Origin: a virus
Virus record (IMG/VR): IMGVR_UViG_3300007539_000043
Span: 1-44,435 of that record
Length of the DNA: 44,435 bases
Strand: one strand, 5' to 3'
In this document: in pieces, positions 17,344-25,606 of the stretch
How the letters are laid out: each line of letters begins with the position of its first letter
Position numbering within the stretch: position 1 is the first letter of the stretch
Made by a program: the position numbers and the translations under genes
Notes under the pieces: model-generated
Told to the model about the DNA's origin: nothing
What the model saw: only the letters and a program-made list of their open reading frames with translations
The model's database searches: none

Positions 17344-18483
17344 ATGGCAAAAAAAGCAGCAGGAAAGCTCTCTTTCAATGAAATGCAAAAGTTAGTTAAC
17401 AAAAAAGCGGGTATGAATGTCGCACACAATCTCAAGAAAGAAAACCCAACACAAGTCACAAAGTGGATCCCAACAGGGTCTCGCTGGCTTGACTCAATTA
17501 TTTGCAGAGGTAAACTAGCGGGCATTCCCGTAGGAAAGATAACAGAGATTGCAGGTTTAACTGGCACAGGCAAGTCGTACATGGCTGCGCAAATTGCGTC
17601 AAATGCACAAAAGATGGGTGTTGACGTCGTTTATTTTGATTCTGAATCCGCTATTGATCCCACATTCCTTGAAAATGCTGGCTGTGATTTGGATAAGATA
17701 CTTTACATTCAAGCAGCATCTGTGGAATTTGTCTTAGAAATGATAGAAGAACTATTGGGATCAGACAATCAATTTTTGTTTATTTGGGACTCTCTGGCTC
17801 TTACACCAGCCATTTCGGATATCGAGGGAGATTATAATCCAAACTCTTCAATTGGTGTCAAGGCAAGGATTTTATCGAAAGGTATGTCAAAATTAGTGCT
17901 ACCAATTGCAGATTCTGGAGCAACATTATTAGTATTAAACCAATTAAAGGATAATATCACTCGTTCACCAAGTGAGGCGATGACTACCCCCTATGTTACT
18001 CCCGGTGGAAAGACATTACCGTACTCATATTCTCTACGAATTTGGCTGACAGGGCGCAAAGCAAAAGCTAGTTTTGTTACAGATGATAATGGGTTTCGAA
18101 TTGGTTCAGAAGTCAAAGTTAAGTTAGAAAAATCTCGATTTGGAACTCAAGGAAGAAGTTGTAATTTCAGAATTCTCTGGGGAGGAGACACGGTGGCCAT
18201 CCAGGATGATGAATCTTTATTTGACGCTGTAAAAGGATCTGATAATATCATTCAATCTGGTGCTTGGTATACAATGGTTTATGAAGATGGGTCATCAGAG
18301 AAATTTCAGGCATCTAAATGGGTTGAGAAGATGCAAGAAGATAAATTTCGACAAAGAGTTTATCAAATTATTGACGAAGAAGTGATTATGAAGTTTGATA
18401 AGCGGCTTGGAAAAGCAGAAGATTATTATGACACCGATGAAGAAAACGATTTTGTAGATGAAAACGATAACATTGAAATTTGA
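17344..18483 (+). CDS. uvsX: UvsX/RecA-like recombinase
   Basis: The 379-residue product has the RecA core: Walker A GLTGTGKS (about 72-79), a VVYFDSESA strand with the conserved acidic residue, Walker B-like FLFIWDSLAL, and LLVLNQLKDNI for loop L1/L2 sensing. The start ATG 17344 follows GGAGG. It catalyses ATP-dependent strand exchange in recombination-dependent replication, working with the gp32-like SSB encoded upstream. The acidic C-terminal tail (DTDEENDFVDENDNIEI) is common in UvsX. Size is close to T4 UvsX (391). Confidence 0.92.
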   Translation: MAKKAAGKLSFNEMQKLVNKKAGMNVAHNLKKENPTQVTKWIPTGSRWLDSIICRGKLAGIPVGKITEIAGLTGTGKSYMAAQIASNAQKMGVDVVYFDSESAIDPTFLENAGCDLDKILYIQAASVEFVLEMIEELLGSDNQFLFIWDSLALTPAISDIEGDYNPNSSIGVKARILSKGMSKLVLPIADSGATLLVLNQLKDNITRSPSEAMTTPYVTPGGKTLPYSYSLRIWLTGRKAKASFVTDDNGFRIGSEVKVKLEKSRFGTQGRSCNFRILWGGDTVAIQDDESLFDAVKGSDNIIQSGAWYTMVYEDGSSEKFQASKWVEKMQEDKFRQRVYQIIDEEVIMKFDKRLGKAEDYYDTDEENDFVDENDNIEI

Positions 18484-18490
18484 GGAAAAA

Positions 18491-18751
18491 ATGAAAACTA
18501 TCTTTAAATATGTACTATTGGCCATCGCGATCGTATATCCACCATTCGAAGAAGAAGCAGCCGCCTCGACACAAGAATATGTCGAGGTGTGCTCTATCCA
18601 AAGGATTTGGATACCACCAGGAGAGAGTGATAAGGGATACCCCTATCTTGGGTATTGGACGACGGTGAGAATCTGTGGCTTAAAGATTCTTCCAAAATTG
18701 AAAAACGAGCAAGCCGAAGAGAGAGAGGAAGAAAAAGAAGAACAAACTTAG
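18491..18751 (+). CDS. Small exported protein with signal peptide
   Basis: ATG 18491 follows GAGGAAAAA and is preferred over an in-frame ATG at 18458 within uvsX. The 86-residue product begins with a basic residue and a hydrophobic core (MKTIFKYVLLAIAIVYPP) followed by EEEAAAS, which resembles a signal peptide. The mature part has two cysteines (VCSIQR and RICGLK) that could form a disulfide, and an acidic, glutamate-rich C-terminus. It would act in the periplasm or envelope, for example in superinfection exclusion, but no specific function can be assigned. Confidence 0.65.
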   Translation: MKTIFKYVLLAIAIVYPPFEEEAAASTQEYVEVCSIQRIWIPPGESDKGYPYLGYWTTVRICGLKILPKLKNEQAEEREEEKEEQT

Positions 18752-18791
18752 ATAACTTAATTATTGCTTGTCCGACTGACTATATTATAAT

Positions 18792-19367
18792 ATGTCAGAC
18801 AAGATGCGAAAGATTAAATTTGAAAAGCTCATGAGTGAAGTTGAATTTTTGCAAAAAGATTTAGAGTATCATGAGATATTGTTCGAGGAAAAACAAGCAG
18901 AATTTGGTGAAAAGTTTCATGAAAAAATAGGATCTGGTGAAGAACTGGAGAGGACAGCCCCCAAAATCCAAGAAATTGGAGAAGAAATTGTCAATGCTAC
19001 AAAAACAAAAGCAAGCAAAAGAAGCCACGAGATCTTCAAAAAAATAGCCATAAAGACTCACCCAGATAAATTAGTTAATCTCGCCCCAGAACAAGCAAAT
19101 AAGTTAAAAGATAGCTTCCTAGAAGCATCAGATGCATTAGAGGAAGATGATCTTGCCCGTCTTTATATTATAGCAAATAAGTTAGATATAGAGATCCCAG
19201 ATGTAACAGATTCTGATCTCGATTTGATACAAAAGAATATTGATGATACTAGACAAAAGATAACCAACATTTGTGAAAGTTGGGTGTGGAAATATAGTGG
19301 TGCGGGACCGTTAGTTAAGGAAGTGATAATGGACGCCTACATAAAACACTTGTTCAACAAAGAATAA
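18792..19367 (+). CDS. J-domain (DnaJ-like) protein
   Basis: The 191-residue product has a central J-domain core: IFKKIAIKTHPDKL (about 82-95) carries the invariant HPD that stimulates Hsp70 ATPase, followed by a helix ANKLKDSFLEASDAL. An N-terminal coiled-coil-like part and a C-terminal helical region flank it; zinc-finger and substrate domains of classical DnaJ are absent. It would recruit host DnaK. The start is uncertain: a TATAAT-like box (18786-18791) touches the first ATG, and neither 18792 nor 18804 has a clear SD. A TTGCTT -35 candidate lies at 18764-18769. Confidence 0.75.
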   Translation: MSDKMRKIKFEKLMSEVEFLQKDLEYHEILFEEKQAEFGEKFHEKIGSGEELERTAPKIQEIGEEIVNATKTKASKRSHEIFKKIAIKTHPDKLVNLAPEQANKLKDSFLEASDALEEDDLARLYIIANKLDIEIPDVTDSDLDLIQKNIDDTRQKITNICESWVWKYSGAGPLVKEVIMDAYIKHLFNKE

Positions 19368-19382
19368 AACAAAGAGAAACAT

Positions 19383-20339
19383 ATGAAAAGATTAATGATT
19401 ATTGATGCTCTTAACGCATACTTCAGGGCATATATAGTTGATCCAAGTTTGTCATTGAACGGTCAGCCAATTGGTGGATACAAGGGCTTTATAAAAATAT
19501 TGCAAAAACTTTGCCGTGAAATGAAGCCTGATGAAATTGTTATTGCTTGGGACGGCGCTGGTGGATCTCAACGACGAAAGCTCGTAAACAAGAATTACAA
19601 AGAGGGACGAAAGCCAATAAGACTAAATCGCGAAGTTCATGTTCTATCAGAAGATGAAGAGATGCAAAATAAGGTCTGGCAACAAAGTCGATTAATCGAA
19701 ATGTTAAATCATATGCCTGTGATTCAGTTGATGAACGAGGGAGTGGAGGCAGATGACATTATTTCTTATGTTGTACAAATGCCAAATTATAAAGGCTGGC
19801 AAAAAGTAATCATTTCTAGTGATAAAGATTTTTATCAATTGTGTGATAACGAAACGATATTGTATCGCCCAATCCAGAAAACATTCTTAAATAAGCCGAG
19901 AATTTTGGAAGAATTTGGAATTCATCCGACCAATTTTGCTCTAGCAAGAGCCATGGCAGGAGATAAATCGGATAATCTAGAAGGTGTCCGTGGTGTTGGC
20001 TTGGCAACTATATCTAAACGGTTCCCTTTCTTTTCAGAAGAGGATACTGTTACTATTGATTCGTTGATAGAGTTTTGTGAGAATGATAATACAGGACTCA
20101 AAGTTTTTTCTTCCGTTGTGGATTCGAGAGAAGTAATAGAAGAAAATTATAAAATTATGCAGCTTTATGCCCCTTCTTTATCCTTAAACGCAAAAAAGCG
20201 TATAAAATACTCTGTCGATAATTTTGAGCCCGAATTTAATAAAACAGAGATTATCAAAAGAATGGCTAATGACGGGTTTGGAGAATGGGACACCTCATCT
20301 CTATTTTCCACCTTCAAAAGAATCTCAAATAAATCTTGA
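19383..20339 (+). CDS. 5'-3' nuclease, RNase H/FEN-like
   Basis: The 318-residue product is a PIN/FEN-family 5' nuclease like T4 RNase H (305), removing RNA primers and flaps from lagging strands. Conserved acidic metal-binding residues appear in LMIIDALNAYFR (about 4-15), EGVEADDIISYV (about 119-130), IISSDKDFYQL, and MAGDKSDNLEGVRGVG with the helix-three-turn-helix. The stop TGA at 20337-20339 lies inside the -35 box of the helicase promoter. It sits with UvsX, helicase and polymerase genes in one replication block. Confidence 0.9.
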   Translation: MKRLMIIDALNAYFRAYIVDPSLSLNGQPIGGYKGFIKILQKLCREMKPDEIVIAWDGAGGSQRRKLVNKNYKEGRKPIRLNREVHVLSEDEEMQNKVWQQSRLIEMLNHMPVIQLMNEGVEADDIISYVVQMPNYKGWQKVIISSDKDFYQLCDNETILYRPIQKTFLNKPRILEEFGIHPTNFALARAMAGDKSDNLEGVRGVGLATISKRFPFFSEEDTVTIDSLIEFCENDNTGLKVFSSVVDSREVIEENYKIMQLYAPSLSLNAKKRIKYSVDNFEPEFNKTEIIKRMANDGFGEWDTSSLFSTFKRISNKS

Positions 20340-20364
20340 CAAGACAAAACATTAATGGTATATT
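20336..20364 (+). promoter_or_regulatory. Sigma70-type promoter of helicase gene
   Basis: TTGACA (20336-20341) and TATATT (20359-20364) are spaced by 17 bp. The -35 box overlaps the TGA stop of the upstream nuclease gene. Confidence 0.8.
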
Positions 20365-20385
20365 GACAAACAACTGGGAGGATTG

Positions 20386-21741
20386 GTGTCAAAAGAAGAT
20401 TTTAGTCAATATGGGAAAGACTTTCAAGAAACTTTTTGTCAACTAGTTCTTATCGATCGTCCTTTTGCGGATCAGATGTTTGAGGTATTAGATATTAACT
20501 TTCTTGAGTTAAAATATCTGCAAGTGTTTATCGAATTAATAGCGAATTACAGAGATAAATATTCAGTACACCCAACAGAAAAAATCATGACTTCTATTCT
20601 GAGAACGGAGATAGAAAATCAGAATGATTCAGTACAACAGCAAATTAGAAATTTCTTTGCAAGAATATCAAAAAGTGATATTGAGGAAGCAGAATATATA
20701 AAAGCAACTTCATTAGATTTTTGTAGGAAACAGAAACTAAAAGAAGCAATGATGAAATCTGTCAAATTATTACAGAGATCTTCATTCGATGAAATAGCAG
20801 AAGTAATAAATGGTGCTTTGAAGCTTGGATCTGATTCTAATTTCGGACATGATTATATTAGGGATTTTGAGCAGAGATTTGTTTATAAAGCTCGTAATCC
20901 AGTCGCAACAGGATGGGAGGAAATAGATAACATCACTCGCCAAGGTCTTGGCATTGGGGAGCTTGGGGTAGTTGTCGCACCAACTGGAGCAGGAAAGTCG
21001 ATGGCTCTTGTCCATCTTGGAGCAGAGGCCGTAGTTGCTGGAAAAAAAGTAGTATATTACACTCTTGAATTATCTGAAACTGTTGTTGGATCTAGGTTTG
21101 ATAGCTGCATTACGAATGTTCCTTTGGGAGATTTAAGAACATACAAAGAAGAAATCTATGAAAAGCTTCAGAATATCGAAGGAAAATTGATCATTAAAGA
21201 ATATCCTACAAAATCTTCGAGTGTTACAACTTTAAAAAATCATATTGACAAATTAATAAATCGAGGATTCAAGCCAGATGTGATTATAGTCGACTATGGT
21301 GATCTTTTAAGACCAACATCAACTTTAAGAGAGAAAAGACACGAATTGGAGACTATTTATGAACAGTTGCGAGGTTTAGCTCAGAGCTACAAATGTTGTG
21401 TATGGACTGCCTCTCAAACAAATCGTTCTGGTCTTAATGCCGAGGTTATCACTATGGAGTCAATATCGGAAGCTTTTAACAAATGTTTTGTCGCAGACTT
21501 CATTTTTTCAATCTCCAGGACTGCCGAAGATAAAATAAATAACGAAGGTAGGATATTTGTTGCGAAAAATCGCAACGGGATTGATGGAGTTGTATATCCA
21601 ATTTATATGGATACTTCAAACGTCACAATAAAAGTTCACCCAAGCACTGGTGAAACTATTGGTGAAGTAAAAGTTGAAGCTAGGAAAAGACAAGAAAAGA
21701 AAATGAAAGAAAAATATAGCAAATGGAAGGGAAAAAATTAA
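20386..21741 (+). CDS. Replicative DnaB/gp41-like helicase
   Basis: GTG 20386 is preferred over TTG 20383 because GGAGG (20377-20381) would be too close to the latter. The 451-residue product has an N-terminal helical domain and a RecA-like motor: Walker A VVAPTGAGKS (about 197-206), VVYYTLELSE with the catalytic glutamate, and Walker B VIIVDYGDLL (about 301-310). A late arginine-rich segment (AKNRNG) fits the DnaB arginine finger region. It would unwind the fork as a hexamer, like T4 gp41. Its stop overlaps the RNR ATG as TAATG. Confidence 0.9.
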   Translation: MSKEDFSQYGKDFQETFCQLVLIDRPFADQMFEVLDINFLELKYLQVFIELIANYRDKYSVHPTEKIMTSILRTEIENQNDSVQQQIRNFFARISKSDIEEAEYIKATSLDFCRKQKLKEAMMKSVKLLQRSSFDEIAEVINGALKLGSDSNFGHDYIRDFEQRFVYKARNPVATGWEEIDNITRQGLGIGELGVVVAPTGAGKSMALVHLGAEAVVAGKKVVYYTLELSETVVGSRFDSCITNVPLGDLRTYKEEIYEKLQNIEGKLIIKEYPTKSSSVTTLKNHIDKLINRGFKPDVIIVDYGDLLRPTSTLREKRHELETIYEQLRGLAQSYKCCVWTASQTNRSGLNAEVITMESISEAFNKCFVADFIFSISRTAEDKINNEGRIFVAKNRNGIDGVVYPIYMDTSNVTIKVHPSTGETIGEVKVEARKRQEKKMKEKYSKWKGKN

Positions 21742-23978
21742 TGTCAATTAACACACTGCAAGAATACACAAGAATAGCAAAGTATGCTAAATATCTCCCA
21801 GAAGAAAATAGGCGAGAAACCTGGAAAGAACAGGTTAATCGAGTTTTTAATATGCATCGAGAGGTGTTCGCCGATTATCCAGAAGTAATGGAATATATCG
21901 ACGAAGCAGAGGCTTCTGTGATTCGTAAAGAAGTACTTGGGTCACAGAGAATTTTACAATTTGGTGGAGATCCCATAATCAAGCATAATGCGAGAGTGTA
22001 TAATTGTGCTTTCGGTCACATCAATAGAACAAAAGCATTTTCGGAGTTGATGTATCTTCTTCTGTGTGGTTGTGGTGTGGGTTTTTCAGTGCAAACTCAT
22101 CATGTTGAACAACTCCCTCCAATCTGTAGACCATCCAGCATTCTTGAAAAAACATATACAATTGAAGATTCTATCGAAGGTTGGGCGGATGCCATTGATG
22201 TTCTCATCACTAGCTATTTTGGTGGTAATGTAGAATTTGATGAGTATATCGGAACAAAAGTTATTTTTGATTATTCCAGTATCCGGCCAGCCGGATCTCC
22301 GTTGAGTTCTGGGTCAAAGGCTCCTGGACCAGATGGATTAAAAAGATCTATTGAAAAAATAAGAGAAGTTTTAAATAATAGAATTGGTGATAATAAGAGA
22401 GTCAGAGTTAGGCCAATCGATGTGTACGACATCATAATGCACTCTGCTGACGCTGTGATTTCTGGTGGTGTTCGTCGATCAGCTACGATCGCATTGTTTT
22501 CGCCAGAAGATGAGGAAATGGCAAAGGCAAAAACTGGAAATTGGTTTATAGAAAACCCACAGCGAGGGCGCTCTAACAACAGCGCACTTTTGATCCGCGA
22601 TAAAACAACCAAAGAGCAATTCAAGCAATTGATGGGGTGGGTGCAAGAATTTGGTGAGCCAGGATTTGTGTGGGCAGAAAGTACAGAGATGGGCTTCAAT
22701 CCGTGTGTCGAGATCGGTCTATATCCGGTGGACGAAGAAACTGGTGAATCAGGTTGGCAGTTCTGTAATTTGGCAGAAATAAACGGTAAAAAAGCCACAA
22801 CACCAGAAAATTTTTATAGTGCATGTCGAAGCGCTGCCATCATAGGGACATTGCAGGCTGCTTATTCTAGTTTTCCATATTTATCGGAAGCTACAGAACG
22901 CATAACCAAGAGAGAAGCACTCTTGGGTGTCTCAATTACCGGAATGATGGACAATCCAGATGTCTTATTTGATCCGCAAGTTCAGCGTAACGGCGCTAAA
23001 ATAGTTAAAGAAACTAATAAAATTATTTCAAAAATAATTGGAATCAATCAGGCAGCAAGAACAACTTGCGTCAAGCCTGCTGGTTCAACTTCATGTATAC
23101 TTGGTACTGCTTCTGGTATTCATCCTCACCATGCTAAAAGATATTTCAGGCGTGTCCAAGCGAATACGCAAGAAAACCCAGTCAATCATTTTAAGAAATT
23201 CAATCCTCGTGCGGTTGAAAAATCAGTATGGGATCCGAATGGTGTGACAGAGGTTATAACTTTCTTGTGTGAGGTTCCACAGGGTGCTAAGACAAAGAAT
23301 CAAATTGACGCACAAAAGTTACTAGAAAGTGTTAAGTTAACGCAACAGAATTGGGTTAAATATGGAACCAATGTTGATTTGTGTGTTAAATCGTGGCTTT
23401 CTCACAACGTGTCAAACACTATCCATGTTCGATCCGGAGAGTGGGGAGAGATAACTGATTATATTTTTAGAAATAGAAAATATTTTGCTGGTATCTCTTT
23501 GATACCTAATTCTGGAGATAAGGATTATCCGCAAGCTCCTTTTTGTGCGGTTCCATACCCAAATGATATTTTGAGAGAATATGGTGCTGGATCCTTTTTC
23601 GCCTCTGGCATTATCGAACAAGCCTTGCATTCATTTCCTACGGGCCTGTGGGCTGCATGCGACTGCCTACTTGGAGTCGGTGAGCCGCTTCACGAGGCTA
23701 ACATGGTAAAGCAGAACTGGGCAAAGGCAGCAATTAAGTTTGCTGATAGTCACTTTGAGGGTGACGTTAGAACTATGACTTATTGTCTTAAGGACGTCTA
23801 TAATTTGAAGTTATGGGAGAAGTTATCCCAAGAATATCAAGACGTAGATTGGACTTTAATGAGTGAAATTGAAGACAATGTAGATTTTCAGCAGGATTCA
23901 GCTTGCGCTGGTGGTGCCTGCGAAATGCCAGCAGAATACTTAGAAGCTCTACGGAGCACAACTAACTTGGAGGAATAA
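21741..23978 (+). CDS. nrdJ: Class II (B12-dependent) ribonucleotide reductase
   Basis: ATG 21741 overlaps the helicase stop and has AAGGGA upstream; an earlier in-frame ATG at 21723 is less likely. The 745-residue protein resembles the monomeric Lactobacillus-type ribonucleoside triphosphate reductase: Cys89 in VYNCAFG, radical cysteine and base in NPCVEI (Cys322, Glu324), FCNLAEI (Cys342), a phosphate loop KPAGSTS, and a C-terminal shuttle pair CAGGAC (about 722 and 727). No class I small subunit is present in the window. It makes dNTPs without oxygen using adenosylcobalamin supplied by the host. A long insertion (EGWADAIDVLITSYF) fits the monomer's allosteric domain. Confidence 0.92.
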   Translation: MSINTLQEYTRIAKYAKYLPEENRRETWKEQVNRVFNMHREVFADYPEVMEYIDEAEASVIRKEVLGSQRILQFGGDPIIKHNARVYNCAFGHINRTKAFSELMYLLLCGCGVGFSVQTHHVEQLPPICRPSSILEKTYTIEDSIEGWADAIDVLITSYFGGNVEFDEYIGTKVIFDYSSIRPAGSPLSSGSKAPGPDGLKRSIEKIREVLNNRIGDNKRVRVRPIDVYDIIMHSADAVISGGVRRSATIALFSPEDEEMAKAKTGNWFIENPQRGRSNNSALLIRDKTTKEQFKQLMGWVQEFGEPGFVWAESTEMGFNPCVEIGLYPVDEETGESGWQFCNLAEINGKKATTPENFYSACRSAAIIGTLQAAYSSFPYLSEATERITKREALLGVSITGMMDNPDVLFDPQVQRNGAKIVKETNKIISKIIGINQAARTTCVKPAGSTSCILGTASGIHPHHAKRYFRRVQANTQENPVNHFKKFNPRAVEKSVWDPNGVTEVITFLCEVPQGAKTKNQIDAQKLLESVKLTQQNWVKYGTNVDLCVKSWLSHNVSNTIHVRSGEWGEITDYIFRNRKYFAGISLIPNSGDKDYPQAPFCAVPYPNDILREYGAGSFFASGIIEQALHSFPTGLWAACDCLLGVGEPLHEANMVKQNWAKAAIKFADSHFEGDVRTMTYCLKDVYNLKLWEKLSQEYQDVDWTLMSEIEDNVDFQQDSACAGGACEMPAEYLEALRSTTNLEE

Positions 23979-24257
23979 ATGTTTCAGCCGTGCAATAAGT
24001 ATATCTTAATCGAGAGAGAATCAAAAGGCAGCGAATCTGAAAGTTTGATTGCGTTGCCAGAAGGTGTTTTCAAAAATGAAAGTGAATATGAGAGGGTCAG
24101 GGTTTTATCAGTGGCTAATGAAGTAAAACCACCCATCTCACAGGATCAAGATATTGTCGTAATGTCCAGAATGATAGAAGAGGTAGAGTTTGATAATAAG
24201 ACTGTCTATTTAATTTTAGAAAACTACGTTCTTGGAATAGTGGGGGTAGATAAATGA
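23979..24257 (+). CDS. GroES/gp31-like co-chaperonin
   Basis: The ATG directly follows the RNR stop and has GGAGG upstream. The 92-residue product matches GroES in length and layout: an opening FQPCNKYILIER strand, a possible mobile loop around SLIALPEGVFKN, a YERVRVLSVANEV strand, a DIVVMSRMIEEVEF strand and the closing YLILENYVLGIVG. It would cap host GroEL, as T4 gp31 does for capsid folding. Identification is by pattern; the classical GroES signature is one residue short at PCNK. It is translationally coupled to the next small gene by ATGA. Confidence 0.62.
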   Translation: MFQPCNKYILIERESKGSESESLIALPEGVFKNESEYERVRVLSVANEVKPPISQDQDIVVMSRMIEEVEFDNKTVYLILENYVLGIVGVDK

Positions 24258-24397
24258 AAAAACATGAATTGCTAGAGTTAATAAGAGAATTAATTAAAGA
24301 AGAGATTGAGAAGTCGGAAACATTGTTGTCGACTCCAAAGACGCTAAGAGTTGAGAAGCTAATAGAAAACAAAATTAAAAAACTATTAACAAAATAA
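24254..24397 (+). CDS. Small helical protein, 47 aa
   Basis: ATG 24254 overlaps the preceding stop (ATGA), with GGGGGT as SD. The 47-residue product (MKKHELLELIRELIKEEIEK at its start) is almost wholly charged amphipathic helix and ends KIKKLLTK. Such a peptide could dimerise as a coiled coil or bind a partner. No family is recognised. The coupling to the GroES-like gene and the tidy stop before the next SD support it as real although very short. Confidence 0.6.
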   Translation: MKKHELLELIRELIKEEIEKSETLLSTPKTLRVEKLIENKIKKLLTK

Positions 24398-24409
24398 CAA
24401 GAGGTTAAA

Positions 24410-24676
24410 ATGAGACATTTAGGGAAAGCGGTTGCTCAAAAGTATGGAGATTCTTTGAGAGTCGGAGTTATCGTTGATCAAATGCGTCATGCTAATGGTT
24501 GGTCGTATGTTGAAGTTGCTTGGGTCGATGATCATGTGTTTCTCTCAACAGAAGAAGATACATCAAAATTAACAAAGAGATTTTATCGAATTGATGAAGT
24601 TTTCTTTTTTGATCCTTCCTTGGTTGCTTCTTCGGTTAATAAACTGAGGAGTAAGATTAGGATGAACAAATTCTAA
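24410..24676 (+). CDS. Hypothetical 88-aa protein
   Basis: The ATG has AAGAGGT upstream. The 88-residue product is beta-rich and soluble-looking (LRVGVIVDQMRHANGWSYVE, VAWVDDHVFLS, FYRIDEVFFFDP) and resembles small SH3-like phage proteins; no function is known to me. Its last codons (SKIRMNKF) overlap the start region of the next gene: ATG 24662 lies in this frame with GAGGAG (24646-24651) ten bases before it, and a -1 step there enters the long downstream frame. Confidence 0.65.
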   Translation: MRHLGKAVAQKYGDSLRVGVIVDQMRHANGWSYVEVAWVDDHVFLSTEEDTSKLTKRFYRIDEVFFFDPSLVASSVNKLRSKIRMNKF

Positions 24677-25566
24677 AACACTCCCTGAGAATCGATAAGC
24701 ATACTTATGATGTCGACCAAATTGTTATTGGAGGAGGTCTAAATGCTTTATTATATTCTTATTTTACTGGGTATCCTTGTATTTTTATTGAGCCTCGCAT
24801 TCCCTTTAGATTTGATGAATGCGAGGCACGGTTTGATTTCGATTTCTTACATCTTGAAACAAAAAATCTACAAGCTGCTTGGCAAAGACTAGTAGTATTA
24901 TTATCTTTGTCAAACCAGTTGCCGTTATCCGATAAAGCGACATCATTAACGGTACAAGATAACTTATTGAAAGTCGTAACGAAAGACTCACGACTGGCTA
25001 GATTTGAATTCAATAAATTGATTATCTTTGATGATGAAAAAATAAATGGTCTCCCTCTCTTAAAGAAAGAGAAGCTTGAGAAGATTAAAGTAATTGATTG
25101 GTTCGATGTAAAGAGTGGTATGGAACACGAACACGAAAAATTCAAGACAGATTCAGAATTTGTATCAGAGGTTATTTTTTATCCATCTGATCGTTTTGGA
25201 ATCCAGAAAGGTAGTAGGATCCGCAAAGATCTGGTGGCCATCTCGTATTTGGACGAGAATCAGATAAATGATTTTGATTTTTCAGGTACGATGGCCAAGT
25301 TCAAGATTGTCAATATGATGAAGGAAAATGGGATAAAAGGAGCCAGAAACGGAAGAGACACCTACAACCCAAATATATACAGATATTATTCCCCGAAAAT
25401 AGAGCACATGGAGAGAGAAAAGATACCAGAAGTTAATCGTGTGTACCATAAAGATAAAAGATTTGAATTCAGAAAAGATTCACCAGAAAAGATTCTCGAA
25501 AATTTTTTTTGTGATCCTTGCACATACGCTTCGAAAATAAATAAATTTTTCCTTGACATAGAATAG
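24661..25566 (+). CDS. Rossmann-fold protein with displaced 5' end
   Basis: The frame is open from 24661 to 25566, but has no ATG/GTG/TTG before TTG 24907. The portion before 24907 is clearly protein-like: YDVDQIVIGGGLNALLYSYF then CIFIEP forms the beta-alpha-beta dinucleotide-binding fold, with GGG and a closing acidic residue as in FAD/NAD enzymes. A start only at 24907 would discard this. ATG 24662, with a good SD, joins this frame after a -1 shift at AAC AAA, giving MNKILKHSLRIDKH. The gene is therefore frameshifted, affected by a base error, or uses an unusual start such as CTG 24685. It may be a flavoprotein; the substrate is unknown. Confidence 0.6.
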   Translation, partial: DEQILKHSLRIDKHTYDVDQIVIGGGLNALLYSYFTGYPCIFIEPRIPFRFDECEARFDFDFLHLETKNLQAAWQRLVVLLSLSNQLPLSDKATSLTVQDNLLKVVTKDSRLARFEFNKLIIFDDEKINGLPLLKKEKLEKIKVIDWFDVKSGMEHEHEKFKTDSEFVSEVIFYPSDRFGIQKGSRIRKDLVAISYLDENQINDFDFSGTMAKFKIVNMMKENGIKGARNGRDTYNPNIYRYYSPKIEHMEREKIPEVNRVYHKDKRFEFRKDSPEKILENFFCDPCTYASKINKFFLDIE

Positions 25567-25581
25567 AAGTGATGATAGAAT
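25553..25581 (+). promoter_or_regulatory. Sigma70-type promoter of CPBP protease gene
   Basis: TTGACA (25553-25558) and TAGAAT (25576-25581) are spaced by 17 bp, overlapping the last codons of the preceding gene and reading into 25607. Confidence 0.75.
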
Positions 25582-25606
25582 AATATTATAAGCCAGAGAG
25601 GTTATC

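Noticed and set aside
24792-24828. 11-bp perfect inverted repeat (GCCTCGCATTC/GAATGCGAGGC)
   Set aside because: It lies within the coding frame of the Rossmann-fold protein and has no T tract; no regulatory role can be supported.
24743-24892. 49-codon frame with a strong GGAGGAGGT upstream and a hydrophobic N-terminus
   Set aside because: The SD-like sequence encodes the GGG of the Rossmann motif in the overlapping frame, which is better supported as protein coding.
24759-25145. 128-codon minus-strand frame
   Set aside because: It is antisense to the Rossmann-fold gene and lies alone on the minus strand.
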